Positions 16,996 through 26,692 of a DNA stretch of 64,000 nucleotides are shown here, piece by piece; positions within the stretch are counted from its first letter, which is position 1, and the number at the start of each line of letters is the position of its first letter. Below the pieces are notes generated by a model. It ran no database searches and was not told where the DNA came from. It was given only the letters and a program-made list of their open reading frames with translations. Source of the stretch: Runella sp. MFBS21 (GTDB lineage: Bacteria; Bacteroidota; Bacteroidia; Cytophagales; Spirosomataceae); assembly GCF_029433105.1 (NCBI RefSeq), contig NZ_JARNTW010000001.1, forward strand, positions 992,001 through 1,056,000. Reading direction: 5' to 3'. Position numbers and translations under genes: made by a program.

Positions 16996-17763
16996 TTAAA
17001 TATCAACTTCTAACCATACTGGACAGTGGTCTGAATGTACTGCGTCGGTAAGCTGACGACAGGCCACCAAATGAGGGCGTAGATTGTCAGTAACGGATAA
17101 GTAATCAATACGCCATCCTTTGTTGTTGGGGCGGGCATTGGCTCGGTAGCTCCACCAACTATACTCTACGAGTTCGGGATTGAGATAACGAAAAGCATCA
17201 GTAAATCCTCCCCCAAACCACTGGGTCATCCAAGTACGTTCTTCGGGCAAAAAACCAGTCGTATTTTTGTTTCGAATGGGGTCATGAATGTCTATTTCTT
17301 GATGAGCAATGTTATAATCACCCACTACTATTACGTGTTTTTGGGTCTGTTTTAGCTGTAAAATCCATTCCTGAAAATCGCTTAAAAACTGCATTTTGAT
17401 TCCTTGGCGTTCGTCGCCGCTTGTACCAGAAGGAAAATAAGCGTTGACAATCGTAAGCTCACCAATATCAGCCCTAATCACTCGCCCTTCGTAGTCATAC
17501 TGCTCAATGCCACAGCCAATGACGCAGCGGCTAGTCGGAATTTTAGAAAAAATCGCAACGCCGCTATAGCCCTTTTTTTGGGCGGCATTCCAGCCGACAA
17601 GCTGATAACCCAAAGCTTCAAATTCGAGGAGGTTGACTTGGTCGGGGGTGGCTTTTACTTCTTGAAAGCAGAGTACATCAAAAGATTTGTCGGCTAGCCA
17701 TTCAATCAGACCGTTGCGCATCGCTGCGCGAATACCGTTGATGTTGTAGGATAAAATTTGCAT
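16996..17763 (-). CDS. xth: Exodeoxyribonuclease III
   Basis: 255 residues. AP endonuclease and 3'-5' exonuclease of base excision repair. The exonuclease-endonuclease-phosphatase signatures are present: ILSYNINGIRAA at the N-terminus, DVLCFQEVKA (metal-binding Glu), SGVAIFSKI, VVGDYNIAHQEIDIHDP (catalytic Asp/Asn), RIDYLSVT and the C-terminal HSDHCPVWLEV with the catalytic histidine. It is followed by a short gap and then the terminator that serves the gene upstream on the same strand lies before its start, so it has its own promoter. Confidence 0.96.
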   Translation of the reverse strand: MQILSYNINGIRAAMRNGLIEWLADKSFDVLCFQEVKATPDQVNLLEFEALGYQLVGWNAAQKKGYSGVAIFSKIPTSRCVIGCGIEQYDYEGRVIRADIGELTIVNAYFPSGTSGDERQGIKMQFLSDFQEWILQLKQTQKHVIVVGDYNIAHQEIDIHDPIRNKNTTGFLPEERTWMTQWFGGGFTDAFRYLNPELVEYSWWSYRANARPNNKGWRIDYLSVTDNLRPHLVACRQLTDAVHSDHCPVWLEVDI

Positions 17764-17780
17764 GAAGGCAGGAAAAATAA

Positions 17781-17808
17781 CGTCGGCAAGGAAGTTTCCT
17801 AGCCGACG
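17781..17808. terminator. Terminator between nucleoside symporter and xth
   Basis: Stem CGTCGGC / GCCGACG extended by AGGAA / TTCCT with one A-A mismatch and a GT turn. The minus strand then runs TTATTTTTCC, the plus strand GGTTTTTT, so it can stop transcription either way. It ends the leftward symporter transcript before the xth start codon. Confidence 0.8.
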
Positions 17809-17862
17809 CTTGGTTTTTTAAAGATTAAATAAAACTGTGAAAGTCTTAGTTTGATACAAAAA

Positions 17863-19065
17863 TCAATGACTAACCTCCACATTGTCGCTGGACTTATCAT
17901 TAAAAAAAATCAAGAACAATACTAAAACTACGGCGGCAATGCCTGCAGGCACAGTCCAGACACTCAGCCAATTGGTAACATTGGCTGCGTCGGTATTGGC
18001 GGCTAATACTTTTCCGCCAAGCCATGACCCAATCCCCATCCCGAGGCCATAGGTAGCAAGCGTGATAAGCCCTTGCGCCTGCGACTTGATGCGTTCTCCT
18101 GCTTTGGTATCGGTATAAATCTGACCTGTCACGAAAAAGAAATCAAAACACACACCGTGTAACAAAATAGCGACGTAGAGTATCCACTCACTCGTTGCGG
18201 CATCTCCGTAGCCAAAGCACAAAAAGCGGATAATCCACGCGATAAGCCCCACGCCCAACATCCATTTTACGCCCAATCTACTAAACGCGAAAGGAATCAA
18301 AAGCATAAAACCCACTTCTGAGACTTGCCCTAGCGACATTTTGTTTTCTACAAATTCCATTCCTGATGCTCGCAACGAAGGATTGGCGAAGGCATAGTAA
18401 AACGACAATGGAATACAAATTGCTACCGACGAAATAAAGAAAATGGCAAAGGAGCGATTTTTGAACAAACTAAAAGCATCGGCTCCGATGATTTGACCTA
18501 TATTCATAGGGCCAGTAGCACGAGGAGGGGTATTGGGCAAAGTAAACGCCAACAATCCTAACAAGATAGAAGTAAAGATAGAGATTTGAAAAATCGTAAC
18601 TTTATCTCCTACGTTCAAGAAACCGATAAGGTTAGTGACAGCAATCCAAGCGATAGTACCCATGACACGAATGGTAGGAAAGTCTTTTTCGGGCGAAGCA
18701 ATATGACGCATCGAAATCGAAGTTGTAAGCGCAATACAAGGGGCAAAACAAAGACAATAGCCTAAAATCACCCAGAAGAAAGTCCCGGCGTCGTTGATTT
18801 GAGAAATCAAAAACAATAAACCCGCTCCTACTAAATTGAGTACGCCAAGCACCTTTTGAGCTGCAAAATAGCGGTCGGCTACTGCCCCAATAAAAGGAGA
18901 AATAATCATGGCAATCGAAAAAGCTAAGTAAGCATTCCCGATTTGGTCGCCTGTGGCGTTGAGTTGTTTACCAAGATAAACGCTCATTTGACCGTACCAT
19001 GACCCCCACGTAAAAAATTGGAGGAACATCATGAGCATTAATTGTATCCGGACGGAAGACTTCAT
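17863..19065 (-). CDS. Nucleoside:H+ symporter, MFS (NHS family)
   Basis: From ATG 19065 the protein has 400 residues, with about 12 hydrophobic segments; an upstream in-frame start at 19119 adds a non-membrane tail and is less likely. The N-terminal signature IQLMLMMFLQFFTWGSWYGQ and GAVADRYFAAQKVLG match the NupG/XapB nucleoside permease group of the major facilitator superfamily. It would import nucleosides across the inner membrane with protons. No nucleoside catabolic gene is adjacent. A DUF2905 gene is divergent. Confidence 0.88.
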   Translation of the reverse strand: MKSSVRIQLMLMMFLQFFTWGSWYGQMSVYLGKQLNATGDQIGNAYLAFSIAMIISPFIGAVADRYFAAQKVLGVLNLVGAGLLFLISQINDAGTFFWVILGYCLCFAPCIALTTSISMRHIASPEKDFPTIRVMGTIAWIAVTNLIGFLNVGDKVTIFQISIFTSILLGLLAFTLPNTPPRATGPMNIGQIIGADAFSLFKNRSFAIFFISSVAICIPLSFYYAFANPSLRASGMEFVENKMSLGQVSEVGFMLLIPFAFSRLGVKWMLGVGLIAWIIRFLCFGYGDAATSEWILYVAILLHGVCFDFFFVTGQIYTDTKAGERIKSQAQGLITLATYGLGMGIGSWLGGKVLAANTDAANVTNWLSVWTVPAGIAAVVLVLFLIFFNDKSSDNVEVSH

Positions 19066-19148
19066 AAGTGTTTTAGGGTTTATGGTTTTGAAACGGCGAA
19101 AATGAAGGTTTTTGCTCAAAAATTCAAATGCTTCGTAAATTTGGCGTC

Positions 19149-19373
19149 ATGAATCCTTCACTTGGCAAATATCTCATGGGAATTGGCCTCCTGCTATTGG
19201 TAGTGGGAGCTATGATTTACTTTTTTTCGGACAAACTTCATTGGCTGGGGCGTCTTCCAGGCGATATACGTATTAAGCGTGATGGCTTTGGGTTTTACTT
19301 TCCATTGGTCACTTGTATTGTGTTGAGTTTGATTCTTAATTTGATTATTTGGTTGGTAAGACGATTTTTTTAA
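19149..19373 (+). CDS. DUF2905 family membrane protein
   Basis: 74 residues from ATG 19149 (an ATG at 19128 is also in frame). Two hydrophobic helices flank the family signature LHWLGRLPGDIRIKRDGFGFYFPL. The family is widespread, small and of unknown function. It ends 55 bases before the next rightward gene and may be cotranscribed with it. Confidence 0.88.
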   Translation: MNPSLGKYLMGIGLLLLVVGAMIYFFSDKLHWLGRLPGDIRIKRDGFGFYFPLVTCIVLSLILNLIIWLVRRFF

Positions 19374-19427
19374 ACCATTCGCCAAAAGGCATTTGTTAAC
19401 TTTGCGGCCTTTGATGCACAATACCCC

Positions 19428-21545
19428 ATGAAGCAACTTATCCAAAATCTTAAAAACGGGCAAACGATATTAGAAGAAGTGCCAGCTCCACAAGTAAAAC
19501 GCGGCACCATCCTCATCAAAACTACACGAAGCTTAGTATCTCTTGGAACGGAGCGAATGCTCGTTGAATTTGGGAAAGCAAACCTGTTGGAAAAAGCTCG
19601 CCAACAGCCCGATAGGGTGAAAATGGTGCTTGATAAAATCAAATCGGATGGTTTGATGCCAACGCTCGAAGCGGTTTTTAACAAGCTTGGGCAGCCGTTG
19701 CCGTTGGGATATTGTAATGTAGGGGAGGTCATCGCGATAGGGGAAGGAATCACCGACCTCAAAGTGGGAGACAGAGTTGCTTCTAATGGGTCACATGCAG
19801 AAGTGGTGTGTGTACCTCGAAATTTGGCCGTAAAAATCCCCGATAATGTGACCGATGAGGAGGCTGCTTTTACGGTTATAGGGGCGATTGGTCTGCAAGG
19901 GATCAGATTGCTCAATCCTTCGCTGGGCGAGACAGTAGTAGTGATTGGACTAGGGCTGATAGGGCTGCTTACTGCTGAGTTATTGCGCCTAAATGGTTGT
20001 AGAGTAATAGGGTTTGATTTTGATGAAAACAAGCTCAATATAGCGCGTCAGAAGGGGATTGTGGTGGCCAATCCATCGGCGGGTACCGACCCCGTTAAGT
20101 GGGTACAGTCGTTGACCAAAGGTGTAGGTGCTGATGGCGTAATCATCACTGCCTCTGCTAAAAGCGATGAGATAATCTCTCAAGCGGCACAAATGTCGCG
20201 GAAGCGCGGTAAAATTATCTTGGTAGGGGTGATAGGGCTCAACTTAAGTCGTGCAGAGTTTTACGAAAAAGAATTGTCTTTTCAGGTATCATGTTCGTAT
20301 GGTCCAGGACGCTACGATGATGACTACGAGCAAAAAGGGGTAGATTATCCTTTACCTTTTGTGAGGTGGACCGAAAATCGCAATTTTCAGACCATTTTAC
20401 AGCTCATTGAAAGCGGGTTGCTAGATGTAAAACCTTTAATAACAGAAGTAGTACCCCTTGAAGAGTATCAAAAAATATACGGGGATATGGGTAAAGGCGG
20501 GGCAATTGCCTCCTTGCTTTCTTATCCCAAAGAGTTTATACAGGCGTCTACGGTACGTTATCACTCTCAGTCTTTTGCAGGCAAGAAAGGAATTGTTGGG
20601 ATTATTGGGGCAGGGAATTTTACCAAAATGACTCTATTGCCTGCTCTAAAAAACAGTGCTTCTATCAAATTTATTGCAAGTGCAAATGGACTTTCGGGAA
20701 CCGCTCTTGCCCAAAAACATGGTATCACTTTTAGTACGACTGATTATAAAGAAATTCTGAAAGATGACGAAGTAGACTTAGTAATGATTACAACAAGGCA
20801 CCATCAACACGCTCGCCTTGTGATTGAAGCATTGAAAGCTGGGAAACACGTTTTTGTAGAAAAACCGTTGGCCATTTTTGAAGATGAATTTGAAGAATTG
20901 ATTCAGACATATGCGGAAATTTCTTCCGCTGCTCCAAGTATAACGGTTGGGTTTAATCGTCGTTTTTCGCCACATGTTCAAAAAATGAAAAGTCTGCTTG
21001 GTGAAGCGTCCATGAATGTAATCGCCACAATGAACGCCGGTTTTATTCCTTCTACTTCATGGGTACACGATAGAGCCGTGGGGGGAGGAAGGATTTTGGG
21101 GGAGGCGTGTCATTTTATTGACTTGATTACTTACCTGACAGGGAGTCGCATCACAGCCGTATGCATGAATGCCATGGGGCTACAACCTACCGAAACATCA
21201 GACAATGCTAGTATTTTGTTGCGATACGAGAATGGTTCAACGGGCGTGATTAATTATTTCTCAAACGGTCATAAATCCTACTCCAAAGAAAGAGTAGAAG
21301 TATATTCTCAAGAGCGGACATTTATCCTTGATAATTTCAGGACTTTAGAAGGGTATGGTTTTAAAGGATTTTCTAAACTTAAAACGACTCAGGATAAAGG
21401 GCATCAAGCCCAATTTCAACAACTGCTCAGTTGGATTCAGTCAGGAGGGGAGCCACTTATTCCTTTTGATGAGATTGTGAATACGACCCAAGCTACTTTT
21501 GCTGCTCTTAGGAGTTTGAAAGAAGGAGCTTGGGTGGTTGTATAA
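19428..21545 (+). CDS. Two-domain oxidoreductase: zinc-type alcohol dehydrogenase fused to Gfo/Idh/MocA domain
   Basis: 705 residues. Residues 1-350 form a medium-chain dehydrogenase: GroES-like part (RGTILIKTTRSLVSLGTERM), LPLGYCNVGEVIAIGEGI and the Rossmann motif VVIGLGLIGLLTAELLRLNG. Residues 380-705 are a Gfo/Idh/MocA NAD(P)-dependent oxidoreductase: GIVGIIGAGNFTKMTLLPAL, HVFVEKPLA (the EKP lysine) and GGGRILGEACHFIDLITYL (catalytic histidine region). This fusion type is known, usually near surface-polysaccharide genes; here it stands alone. Substrate is unknown, probably a nucleotide sugar or glycan-derived sugar. Confidence 0.9.
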   Translation: MKQLIQNLKNGQTILEEVPAPQVKRGTILIKTTRSLVSLGTERMLVEFGKANLLEKARQQPDRVKMVLDKIKSDGLMPTLEAVFNKLGQPLPLGYCNVGEVIAIGEGITDLKVGDRVASNGSHAEVVCVPRNLAVKIPDNVTDEEAAFTVIGAIGLQGIRLLNPSLGETVVVIGLGLIGLLTAELLRLNGCRVIGFDFDENKLNIARQKGIVVANPSAGTDPVKWVQSLTKGVGADGVIITASAKSDEIISQAAQMSRKRGKIILVGVIGLNLSRAEFYEKELSFQVSCSYGPGRYDDDYEQKGVDYPLPFVRWTENRNFQTILQLIESGLLDVKPLITEVVPLEEYQKIYGDMGKGGAIASLLSYPKEFIQASTVRYHSQSFAGKKGIVGIIGAGNFTKMTLLPALKNSASIKFIASANGLSGTALAQKHGITFSTTDYKEILKDDEVDLVMITTRHHQHARLVIEALKAGKHVFVEKPLAIFEDEFEELIQTYAEISSAAPSITVGFNRRFSPHVQKMKSLLGEASMNVIATMNAGFIPSTSWVHDRAVGGGRILGEACHFIDLITYLTGSRITAVCMNAMGLQPTETSDNASILLRYENGSTGVINYFSNGHKSYSKERVEVYSQERTFILDNFRTLEGYGFKGFSKLKTTQDKGHQAQFQQLLSWIQSGGEPLIPFDEIVNTTQATFAALRSLKEGAWVVV

Positions 21546-21606
21546 AAAAATTTATGCCGCGTTTTGAAGCTTAATCGTCTATTTAATCTTGAATAACGAT
21601 AGGCCC

Positions 21607-22794
21607 TTATTCTGTTTTTTCAATCAAACTAATTTCTTTTTTGTCCAACATTAGACCTACCATCATTACTAAAGCTGACAAGATAACTACTTGTATGATA
21701 AGAGATTTGTTGACTAGTGGGATGATTTGAGGAGTAGGTATGCTCAAAAAAAGTAAGATAGTAATAAGACCGCGAGGAGCAATAAACACAAGCGGTGAAA
21801 GTTCAGTTTTGTAGAGTTTCAATATCAACAACCTAATCAGATAGATACCTGCCACAATCCCCACAGCCCACACAAAAGTCTGGGGGTTGAGGATTTCGGA
21901 AGTTTCCATCAAGTAGCCAAAGAGTAGAAAAAAGAGTACTCTTATAATAAACGTAGCTTCAATTGTTATTTCTTTAAACTTCTTTACTTCCCGATTGAGC
22001 AATTCTGGTTTTAGCCATTCGATGACAGGCAGTTGCTTCATTTCGTCTAGATTCCCTAAAAACAACCCAAAAATAAGAATGAAAATAAGAGCAGGGAGAT
22101 GGTATATTTTGGAGATATTATAAATCAAAATCACTAATACGATGATGGGGGCAAACTTGATGTGAGTATTGATTTTATTGAGCAAATAAGAAAGCCCGCC
22201 TGTGGCAATAAAAGAGATAATAATAATACCCAATAGTTCTCCCAAAAAATCCCAAATAGTTTTGATACCGAAGGTGTTGTTAAGAGCTACAAAATTAAAA
22301 AAAACCACCCCAATGATATCCGACAAACTACTTTCGTAAATGATAAATTCTTTTTGAGAGCCTGATAAATTTTTGACGCTTGGAATGGCAATAGCACTAC
22401 TTATGACACAGAGCGGAATAATATTGGTAAGGCCTGTTTTGAAATCAATGCCATATCCAAAGTAAAATATACTTGCAAATATTATGGCCAACAAAACGAT
22501 TGGAAGCAAAGCCACCATGAAAGATTTTTTTACCAACGAAAACTTAGAAGGGTTTAGCTCAAGTTCAAGAGAGCCTTCTAATACGATGAGAATCAGTCCA
22601 ATCGTTCCTAAAATAGGTAAAATAGGGTTAAGGTTAGGTATTCGGATACCGACCGTAGTCGAAATTTGTTTGACTAGCCACCCAAGCAATAGCAATAAAA
22701 TTACTGAAGGAACTTTGGTTTTTGAAGAAGTAATGTCAAAAACGTAAGCGATAAGAATCAATATACAAATCGTAATAATGATAGCTGTTGTCAT
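21607..22794 (-). CDS. Na+/H+ antiporter, CPA-type membrane domain
   Basis: 395 residues and about 12 hydrophobic segments, matching the Na_H_Exchanger domain. Seen: KVPSVILLLLLGWLVKQ, LGTIGLILIVLEGSLELEL, the discontinuous-helix motif IPLCVISSAIAIPSVKNL, and ESSLSDIIGVVFFNFVAL where the S-D pair sits at the ion-binding position usually occupied by ND or DD. There is no C-terminal RCK/TrkA domain. It probably exchanges Na+ or K+ for H+ across the inner membrane; the ion is not certain. Single gene. Confidence 0.87.
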   Translation of the reverse strand: MTTAIIITICILILIAYVFDITSSKTKVPSVILLLLLGWLVKQISTTVGIRIPNLNPILPILGTIGLILIVLEGSLELELNPSKFSLVKKSFMVALLPIVLLAIIFASIFYFGYGIDFKTGLTNIIPLCVISSAIAIPSVKNLSGSQKEFIIYESSLSDIIGVVFFNFVALNNTFGIKTIWDFLGELLGIIIISFIATGGLSYLLNKINTHIKFAPIIVLVILIYNISKIYHLPALIFILIFGLFLGNLDEMKQLPVIEWLKPELLNREVKKFKEITIEATFIIRVLFFLLFGYLMETSEILNPQTFVWAVGIVAGIYLIRLLILKLYKTELSPLVFIAPRGLITILLFLSIPTPQIIPLVNKSLIIQVVILSALVMMVGLMLDKKEISLIEKTE

Positions 22795-22843
22795 TCACTA
22801 TGAGGTTGAATATTTATACAATAGTACTAAAGCATTTTGTAAA

Positions 22844-22878
22844 ACAAAAGGGTGAGTCTTGCTGACCCACCCTTTTGT
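22844..22878 (-). terminator. Rho-independent terminator of the DegP-like gene
   Basis: ACAAAAGGGTGAGTC pairs with GACCCACCCTTTTGT over 15 bp with one mismatch and loop TTGCT, about 20 bases past the stop of the leftward protease gene. On the minus strand it is followed by TTTTAC and T-rich sequence. Confidence 0.8.
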
Positions 22879-22898
22879 AAAAGATAAAAACTTAAGAT

Positions 22899-24413
22899 TT
22901 AAAGATTGAATCCAAACGAATACACATCTTCTGGATAATCTAGGTACAAGCCTTCCATTTGGACGCGTGTCCCTTTTTTAGACGAAAGTGCAGCCTTAAT
23001 CTCTTTTACAGAGCGTACCGCTTTACTATTTACTTTCGTAATCACAAAACCTTCTTCTACTCCTACTCGCGCTAGTTTTCCAGCTTGCATGGCAGTGACT
23101 TTCACTCCTCCTTCAATATTGGCACGTTGAAGGCGTTGAAGTTCGCGTTGATTGAGGTCGCTAAACTGTGCACCTAGAGAATTAAGGGCTACATCTGCTT
23201 CATCTGTTTTGATGATTTCGCGGCCACCTTCACGATTACGAAGTGTCACAGTATAATCTTTCACAGAACCGGCGCGGTTTACGGTCAATACTACACTTTC
23301 GCCAGGGCGTTTGCGAGCTACTAACTCACGGAATTTAGGGTCAGAATCAACATCAATACCGTCTACTTTTGTAATCACATCACCTACTTTAAGGCCAGCG
23401 TCTTTGGCGGCGCTATTGCCTTCGCCAAATCCTTGAACATAAATACCGGTTGATACTTTTACATCGTATTGGTCTGCTTTTTTGCTATCCAATTCTTCAG
23501 GAATAATACCGATATAGCCACGTTGTACGCCACCAAATTTGATAATGTCAGTTGAAACTTTTTTGACTAAGCTAGAAGGTACTGCAAAAGCGTATCCAGC
23601 ATAGCTACCTGTAGGGCTTGCGATAGCGGTATTGATACCTACAAGTTCTCCTTTGAGATTGACCAAAGCGCCACCAGAGTTACCAGGATTCACTACGGCG
23701 TCGGTTTGAATAAAAGATTCAAGAGGAGTATCACCTTTGAGTTGATTGCCATTGCTGCGGAATTTTTCGGCTAAGATACCAATACCACGGCCTTTGGCAC
23801 TTACAATACCCGCCGTAACAGTCGATTCAAGGTTGAAGGGGTTTCCTACTGCTACTACCCATTCACCTACTTTGATTGCGTCGGAGTTTCCGAATGCCAG
23901 AGCAGGAAGGTCTTTGGCTGGAATCTGAATAACCGCAATGTCAGTAGAAGGGTCTGTCCCAATTACTTTGGCTTTGTAAGTACGTTTGTTTGACATTACT
24001 ACTTCAAGTTCTTCGGCACCTTCTACCACGTGGTTGTTGGTGACGATATAGCCATCAGGGCTTACAATTACACCTGAGCCTGAAGATTCTTGTTTTTGAG
24101 GGCCACCACGACGCATTCCAAACTCTTCTCCGAAGAAGTCAAAAATATCCATGCCTCTTTGTTGAGCTTGGCGCATTGCAGAGGCTTTGATGTGTACTAC
24201 CGCAGGCGTAGAAACTTCGGCAGCATAGGTAAAATCAGCAGCTGCGCCGCTTGGAGCGCTGCCATTCGTAAAGCGGGTAAGGGAAGGCGTGCTAGCCTCT
24301 GTGAAGATGACATCTTTGGTGTCGTTAAGACCGCCAAGCAACTTAACGCTTCCGACGGTTACTGCACTCGAAATGAGTCCAACCAATGCCAACGATTTCC
24401 AATTTTGGTTCAT
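22899..24413 (-). CDS. Do-family periplasmic serine protease (DegP/DegQ-like)
   Basis: 504 residues. An N-terminal membrane or signal segment (SLALVGLISSAVTVGSVKLL) precedes a trypsin-like domain with the full triad: His in GYIVTNNHVVEG, Asp in DPSTDIAVIQI, Ser in VNPGNSGGALVN. Two PDZ domains follow (about residues 290-385 and 410-500; GYIGIIPEEL, GLKVGDVITKVDG, then EGGVKVTAMQAG, VEEGFVITKVN). Such proteases degrade or refold misfolded envelope proteins. Between protease start and residue 70 there is a Ser/Ala-rich linker. Single gene with its own terminator. Confidence 0.96.
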   Translation of the reverse strand: MNQNWKSLALVGLISSAVTVGSVKLLGGLNDTKDVIFTEASTPSLTRFTNGSAPSGAAADFTYAAEVSTPAVVHIKASAMRQAQQRGMDIFDFFGEEFGMRRGGPQKQESSGSGVIVSPDGYIVTNNHVVEGAEELEVVMSNKRTYKAKVIGTDPSTDIAVIQIPAKDLPALAFGNSDAIKVGEWVVAVGNPFNLESTVTAGIVSAKGRGIGILAEKFRSNGNQLKGDTPLESFIQTDAVVNPGNSGGALVNLKGELVGINTAIASPTGSYAGYAFAVPSSLVKKVSTDIIKFGGVQRGYIGIIPEELDSKKADQYDVKVSTGIYVQGFGEGNSAAKDAGLKVGDVITKVDGIDVDSDPKFRELVARKRPGESVVLTVNRAGSVKDYTVTLRNREGGREIIKTDEADVALNSLGAQFSDLNQRELQRLQRANIEGGVKVTAMQAGKLARVGVEEGFVITKVNSKAVRSVKEIKAALSSKKGTRVQMEGLYLDYPEDVYSFGFNL

Positions 24414-24846
24414 GACTTTATGTGATTTGGTTTTGGTTTTTTAAAACAAAGATTTGTGAAAGGGTTTTCTAACAAACCATTGGCCGAAAGGCATCGACAT
24501 AACGCCATTCACTAAAAAAAGAGTGCCCAAATTTCTTATTTTTAACAATATTTAACAAGCAAATGTTTGGGCAATTTTTAGGCGTCTATTATATCCCTAA
24601 AATAATAATGCTAGGCGATGTAAACTGTCAAAATGTCATAGAATAAAGGTTTTTTTGTAAGTGCCTTCTCCTGAATCCTGCCGATTTTTCTGCTATATTT
24701 GCAGCAAAGTTGGTTTTTCTCTCTGAAATCAAAGTTTGAGAGGCTGGCAAGGGCTTACATCTGTTTTAGGATATCAAAACCGTTGATTGCCAGTTTGTTG
24801 ACTTTTTTCCACATAATGAGGAAATGTTTTTTAAAAAAAAGTACAA
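24414..24846. other. Intergenic region between degP-like gene and ruvX
   Basis: 433 bases with no convincing gene. It contains a Bacteroidota-type -7 box TATATTTG at 24694-24701 reading right, which would give ruvX a leader of about 140 bases; the matching -33 TTTG is not clear. The rest is A+T-rich and must hold the protease promoter on the other strand. No stable hairpin was noted. Confidence 0.4.
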
Positions 24847-25260
24847 GTGGGTAGAATTTTGGCCATAGATTACGGAGCTAAGCGAACTGGATTGGCGGTT
24901 ACGGATCCGTTGCAGATTATAGCAACGGCGCTAGACACAGTGCGCTCGCATGACTTAATGGAGTTTTTGAAGCGTTATGCTAGTCAAGAATCTTTGGAGG
25001 CATTTGTGATAGGAATGCCCCGTAATCTTGATAGCACTGATACCAATAACACCCCGCTCGTCAAAGGTTTTATCAAACAGCTTAAGAAAGTATTTCCGGA
25101 TACGCCTATCTATGAGCATGATGAGCGTTTTACGAGCCGAATGGCATTAGATGCTATGATTGCGGCGGGTTCCAAAAAAAGTGACCGACGTGATAAGTCA
25201 AATATTGACAAAATAAGTGCAACGATTATACTACAGTCTTTTTTAGAAAGTCGTCGTTGA
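24847..25260 (+). CDS. ruvX: Putative Holliday junction resolvase / pre-16S rRNA nuclease
   Basis: 137 residues from a GTG start (no ATG is available upstream in frame before non-homologous sequence). RNase H-like fold with ILAIDYGAKRTGLAVTDPL (first catalytic Asp), EAFVIGMPRNLDSTD (Glu/strand region) and YEHDERFTSRMA (DER motif), typical of the YqgF/RuvX family, which acts on rRNA maturation and perhaps recombination intermediates. It is the first of three rightward genes (ruvX, def, exonuclease) with gaps of about 45-55 bases. Confidence 0.94.
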   Translation: MGRILAIDYGAKRTGLAVTDPLQIIATALDTVRSHDLMEFLKRYASQESLEAFVIGMPRNLDSTDTNNTPLVKGFIKQLKKVFPDTPIYEHDERFTSRMALDAMIAAGSKKSDRRDKSNIDKISATIILQSFLESRR

Positions 25261-25306
25261 GAAAAACTCAGAAAAATTTTATCAGATTAATATTGCATAG
25301 ACAACA

Positions 25307-25879
25307 ATGATTTTTCCTATAGTAGCATATGGCGATCCCGTGTTGAGAAAAGTGGCACGCCCTATTGAGAAAGATGAATTCAATTTGCCCGAATTAGTCG
25401 AAAATATGTACCAGACTATGTATGATTCATCGGGTATCGGGCTGGCAGCTCCCCAAATCGGACAGAGTATTCGATTGTTTATTGTGGATGGTACCCCTCT
25501 CAACGAAGATGAAGAAGAGGAAGACAAAGACCCTAGTTTGGAGGGATTTAAAAAGGTATTTATCAATCCCCAAATCTTACAAGAAGAGGGGGAAGAATGG
25601 GCTTTTGAAGAGGGGTGTTTGAGTATTCCGGGCATCAGAGCGGATGTGTATCGTCCCGAAAAAGTAAAGATTAAATACCGCGACTTGGACTGGAATGAGC
25701 ACATTGAAGAATACGATAATATGGCTGCGCGCATTATTCAGCACGAATATGACCATTTAGAAGGCAAACTTTTTACCGATTATTTGCCTATGTTGAAGCG
25801 TCAGATGCTTAAAAAACGCTTGGCCGATATTTCTAAAGGCAATGTAAAAGTGGATTATAAAATGAGGTTTCCCAAATAA
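25307..25879 (+). CDS. def: Peptide deformylase
   Basis: 190 residues. Removes the N-formyl group from nascent proteins. All three motifs are intact: GIGLAAPQIGQ, EEGCLSIPGI (metal-binding Cys) and QHEYDHLEGKLFTDYL (HExxH metal ligands and catalytic Glu). An acidic stretch (EDEEEEDKDPSLEG) is inserted after the first motif, as in other Bacteroidota deformylases. Lies between ruvX and a nuclease gene. Confidence 0.97.
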   Translation: MIFPIVAYGDPVLRKVARPIEKDEFNLPELVENMYQTMYDSSGIGLAAPQIGQSIRLFIVDGTPLNEDEEEEDKDPSLEGFKKVFINPQILQEEGEEWAFEEGCLSIPGIRADVYRPEKVKIKYRDLDWNEHIEEYDNMAARIIQHEYDHLEGKLFTDYLPMLKRQMLKKRLADISKGNVKVDYKMRFPK

Positions 25880-25934
25880 TTATCACAACAGAGACGGAGC
25901 TTGTTAGGCTTCGTCTTTTTAATAGCTTATCACC

Positions 25935-26666
25935 ATGCAAGACCTTCGCCAAAAAGCTAAAAATATTTTGTTTATCGATATCGAAACCGTATCGGGTAAA
26001 GCGTCGTTGGATTTGTTTGATGAACGAATGCAAGAGCAATGGGAACGCAAAGCGATCAATATCCGCAACGATGATCACGTGTCAGCTTTTGATTTGTTTT
26101 ATCGTAGAGCGGCGATTTACTCTGAGTTCGGCAAAATCATTTGCATTGGTGTAGGAGCCTTGTATTGGACTAGTAGTGACGACAATCCTCGCTTTAAGGT
26201 AAAATCTATTGCGGGAGACGACGAAAGAGCTATCCTGTTGGAATTTAAGGAATTGGTAGAAAAATATCCGCAAAATCAACTAGCCCTGTGTGCACACAAT
26301 GGCAAAGAATTTGATTTCCCGTATTTGTGTCGTCGGATGCTCATCAATAAAATCAAACTCCCTGAATCATTGCAGATTTCAGGCAAAAAACCTTGGGAAA
26401 TTCTCCACCAAGATACGCTAGATATGTGGCGTTTTGGCGATTATAAAAGTTTTGCTCAGTTGGATTTATTGGCGGCGCTATTTGGTATTCCAAGCAGTAA
26501 GTCGGACATCAGTGGTGAGGATGTAACACGGGTCTACTATGCCGAAAAAGACCTCGCTCGCATTCGTAGATATTGTAAAGAAGACGTAGTCGTCTTGGCG
26601 CAGCTTTGGCTTTGTCTTAACCAGTATGACACCATAAAACCCGAGCTCATTGTAAGAGCTGAATAA
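25935..26666 (+). CDS. Predicted 3'-5' exonuclease related to PolB exonuclease domain
   Basis: 243 residues. DEDD-type nuclease fold: NILFIDIETVSGK (Exo I, Asp and Glu), LALCAHNGKEFDFPYLCRRM (Exo II, Asp) and ARIRRYCKEDVVVLAQLW (Exo III with the YC.xD arrangement of DEDDy enzymes). This is the stand-alone PolB-exonuclease-like family; it is not fused to a polymerase. DNA substrate and cellular role are unknown. It ends 26 bases before the convergent thioredoxin-like gene. Confidence 0.87.
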   Translation: MQDLRQKAKNILFIDIETVSGKASLDLFDERMQEQWERKAINIRNDDHVSAFDLFYRRAAIYSEFGKIICIGVGALYWTSSDDNPRFKVKSIAGDDERAILLEFKELVEKYPQNQLALCAHNGKEFDFPYLCRRMLINKIKLPESLQISGKKPWEILHQDTLDMWRFGDYKSFAQLDLLAALFGIPSSKSDISGEDVTRVYYAEKDLARIRRYCKEDVVVLAQLWLCLNQYDTIKPELIVRAE

Positions 26667-26692
26667 GACAGAACTGTGATTAAGATTGAATT

